DNA of 64,000 nt, from contig AKCV02000017.1 in the NCBI GenBank assembly GCA_000272025.2, forward strand, positions 1-64,000. Direction: 5' to 3'. This document shows positions 63,548 to 64,000 of this stretch, piece after piece. The DNA is from Imbroritus primus (GTDB lineage: Bacteria > Pseudomonadota > Gammaproteobacteria > Burkholderiales > Burkholderiaceae). Position numbers and translations under genes: made by a program. The notes under the pieces are model-generated. The model saw nothing but the letters and a program-made list of their open reading frames with translations, was not told the origin of the DNA and did no database searches. How positions within the stretch are numbered: position 1 is the first letter of the stretch; each line of letters opens with the position of its first letter.

Positions 63548-64000
63548 ATGCTCTCCTTAACCTGCCTCGGCGGCGCCGGCACTGTCACCGGCTCCAAGCA
63601 TCTCCTGACCTGCGGTGACACCCGCATCCTCGTCGACTGCGGCCTCTTCCAGGGATTGAAGAACCTGCGCGAGCTCAACTGGCAGCCACTCGCCATTCCA
63701 CCACGCGACATCGATGCGGTGGTGCTGACCCACGCCCACCTCGACCACTGCGGTTACCTCCCGCGCCTGGTGCTCGATGGCTTCCGTGGCAAGATCTTTG
63801 CCACCCCGGCCACGCGCGATGTCGCCGAGCTGATTCTGCTCGACAGCGCCTGGCTGCAGGAAAAAGACGCCGAGTTTGCCAATCGCAAAGGCTTCTCCAA
63901 GCACAAGCCCGCCCTTCCGCTATATGCAGTGCCGGACGCCGAACGCGCGCTGAAGCAATTCCGGCCCGCCCCGTTCCATCATGAGATCGAACTGCCGGGC
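63548..64000 (+). CDS. Metallo-beta-lactamase/beta-CASP ribonuclease-like protein (partial)
   Basis: The first 151 residues of a protein cut by the right edge. They start MLSLTCLGGAGTVTGSKHLL and carry the metal motif VVLTHAHLDHCGYLPRLV (HxHxDH, about residues 60-77). The N-terminal pattern GGAGTVTGSKHL plus FVDCGLFQG-like (VDCGLFQGLKNL) is typical of the RNA-processing MBL/beta-CASP group (YSH1/CPSF73-like in bacteria). The beta-CASP part lies beyond the window. Confidence 0.85.
   Translation, partial: MLSLTCLGGAGTVTGSKHLLTCGDTRILVDCGLFQGLKNLRELNWQPLAIPPRDIDAVVLTHAHLDHCGYLPRLVLDGFRGKIFATPATRDVAELILLDSAWLQEKDAEFANRKGFSKHKPALPLYAVPDAERALKQFRPAPFHHEIELPG

Noticed and set aside
1-64000. tRNA genes, insertion sequences or prophage
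   Set aside because: No tRNA-like cloverleaf, transposase, integrase, terminal inverted repeats or phage genes were recognised by eye; a dedicated tRNA scan was not possible here.

Overview
The window looks like the chromosome of a GC-rich betaproteobacterium of the order Burkholderiales, most like Cupriavidus or Ralstonia (family Burkholderiaceae). The evidence is the high GC content with dense G/C third positions, the rRNA-operon promoter and leader at the left edge, the type II secretion gene order, a Bug-type periplasmic receptor, and the overall gene families. The genus is inferred from these families and was not tested. I saw no insertion sequence, prophage, CRISPR array or tRNA gene.

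Left edge (1-480): tandem promoters, a boxA and the 5' leader of an rRNA operon transcribed leftwards out of the window. Next come two conserved hypothetical genes (DUF1415, DUF1835) and a GNAT acetyltransferase with a structured leader. An Lrp/AsnC regulator follows, divergent from hppD (tyrosine catabolism). From 4.8 to 16.9 kb lies a nearly complete type II secretion cluster: a short gspC on the minus strand, then gspG-H-I-J-K-L-M-N-D-E-F, mostly overlapping or closely spaced. A large fused indolepyruvate ferredoxin oxidoreductase follows.

Middle (21-41 kb): a housekeeping and accessory mix. It holds two MFS transporters, a YgiD-type dioxygenase, an ankyrin-repeat protein unlike its neighbours, cardiolipin synthase, YggT, a VIT/CCC1 transporter, a CaiB/BaiF CoA-transferase, DUF1275 and CHAD proteins, a MgtC/DUF4010 membrane protein, an LLM oxidoreductase, a FitAB/VapBC-type toxin-antitoxin pair with a visible promoter and repeats, ArfB, a small secreted protein, a VOC protein, an unusual methyltransferase and an HPP-CBS membrane protein.

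Right part (40.6-64 kb): a catabolic and uptake block. A LysR gene diverges from a polyamine-type ABC transporter (Tat-exported binding protein, ATPase, and the two permeases fused in one chain). Two FAD amine or amino-acid oxidoreductases and a cupin lie on the same strand. An intrinsic terminator sits between the binding-protein gene and the ATPase gene. Then come a Gln-type thiol dioxygenase, an ada-alkB alkylation-repair operon, a lipocalin, metY, an oxygen-sensor diguanylate cyclase of the DosC type, a DEDDy exonuclease, and ompW with two FNR/ANR-like boxes, one placed at -41.5. A Bug receptor, an amidase and a LysR gene form another catabolic unit. The window ends with a flavoprotein and the start of a metallo-beta-lactamase/beta-CASP gene cut by the right edge.
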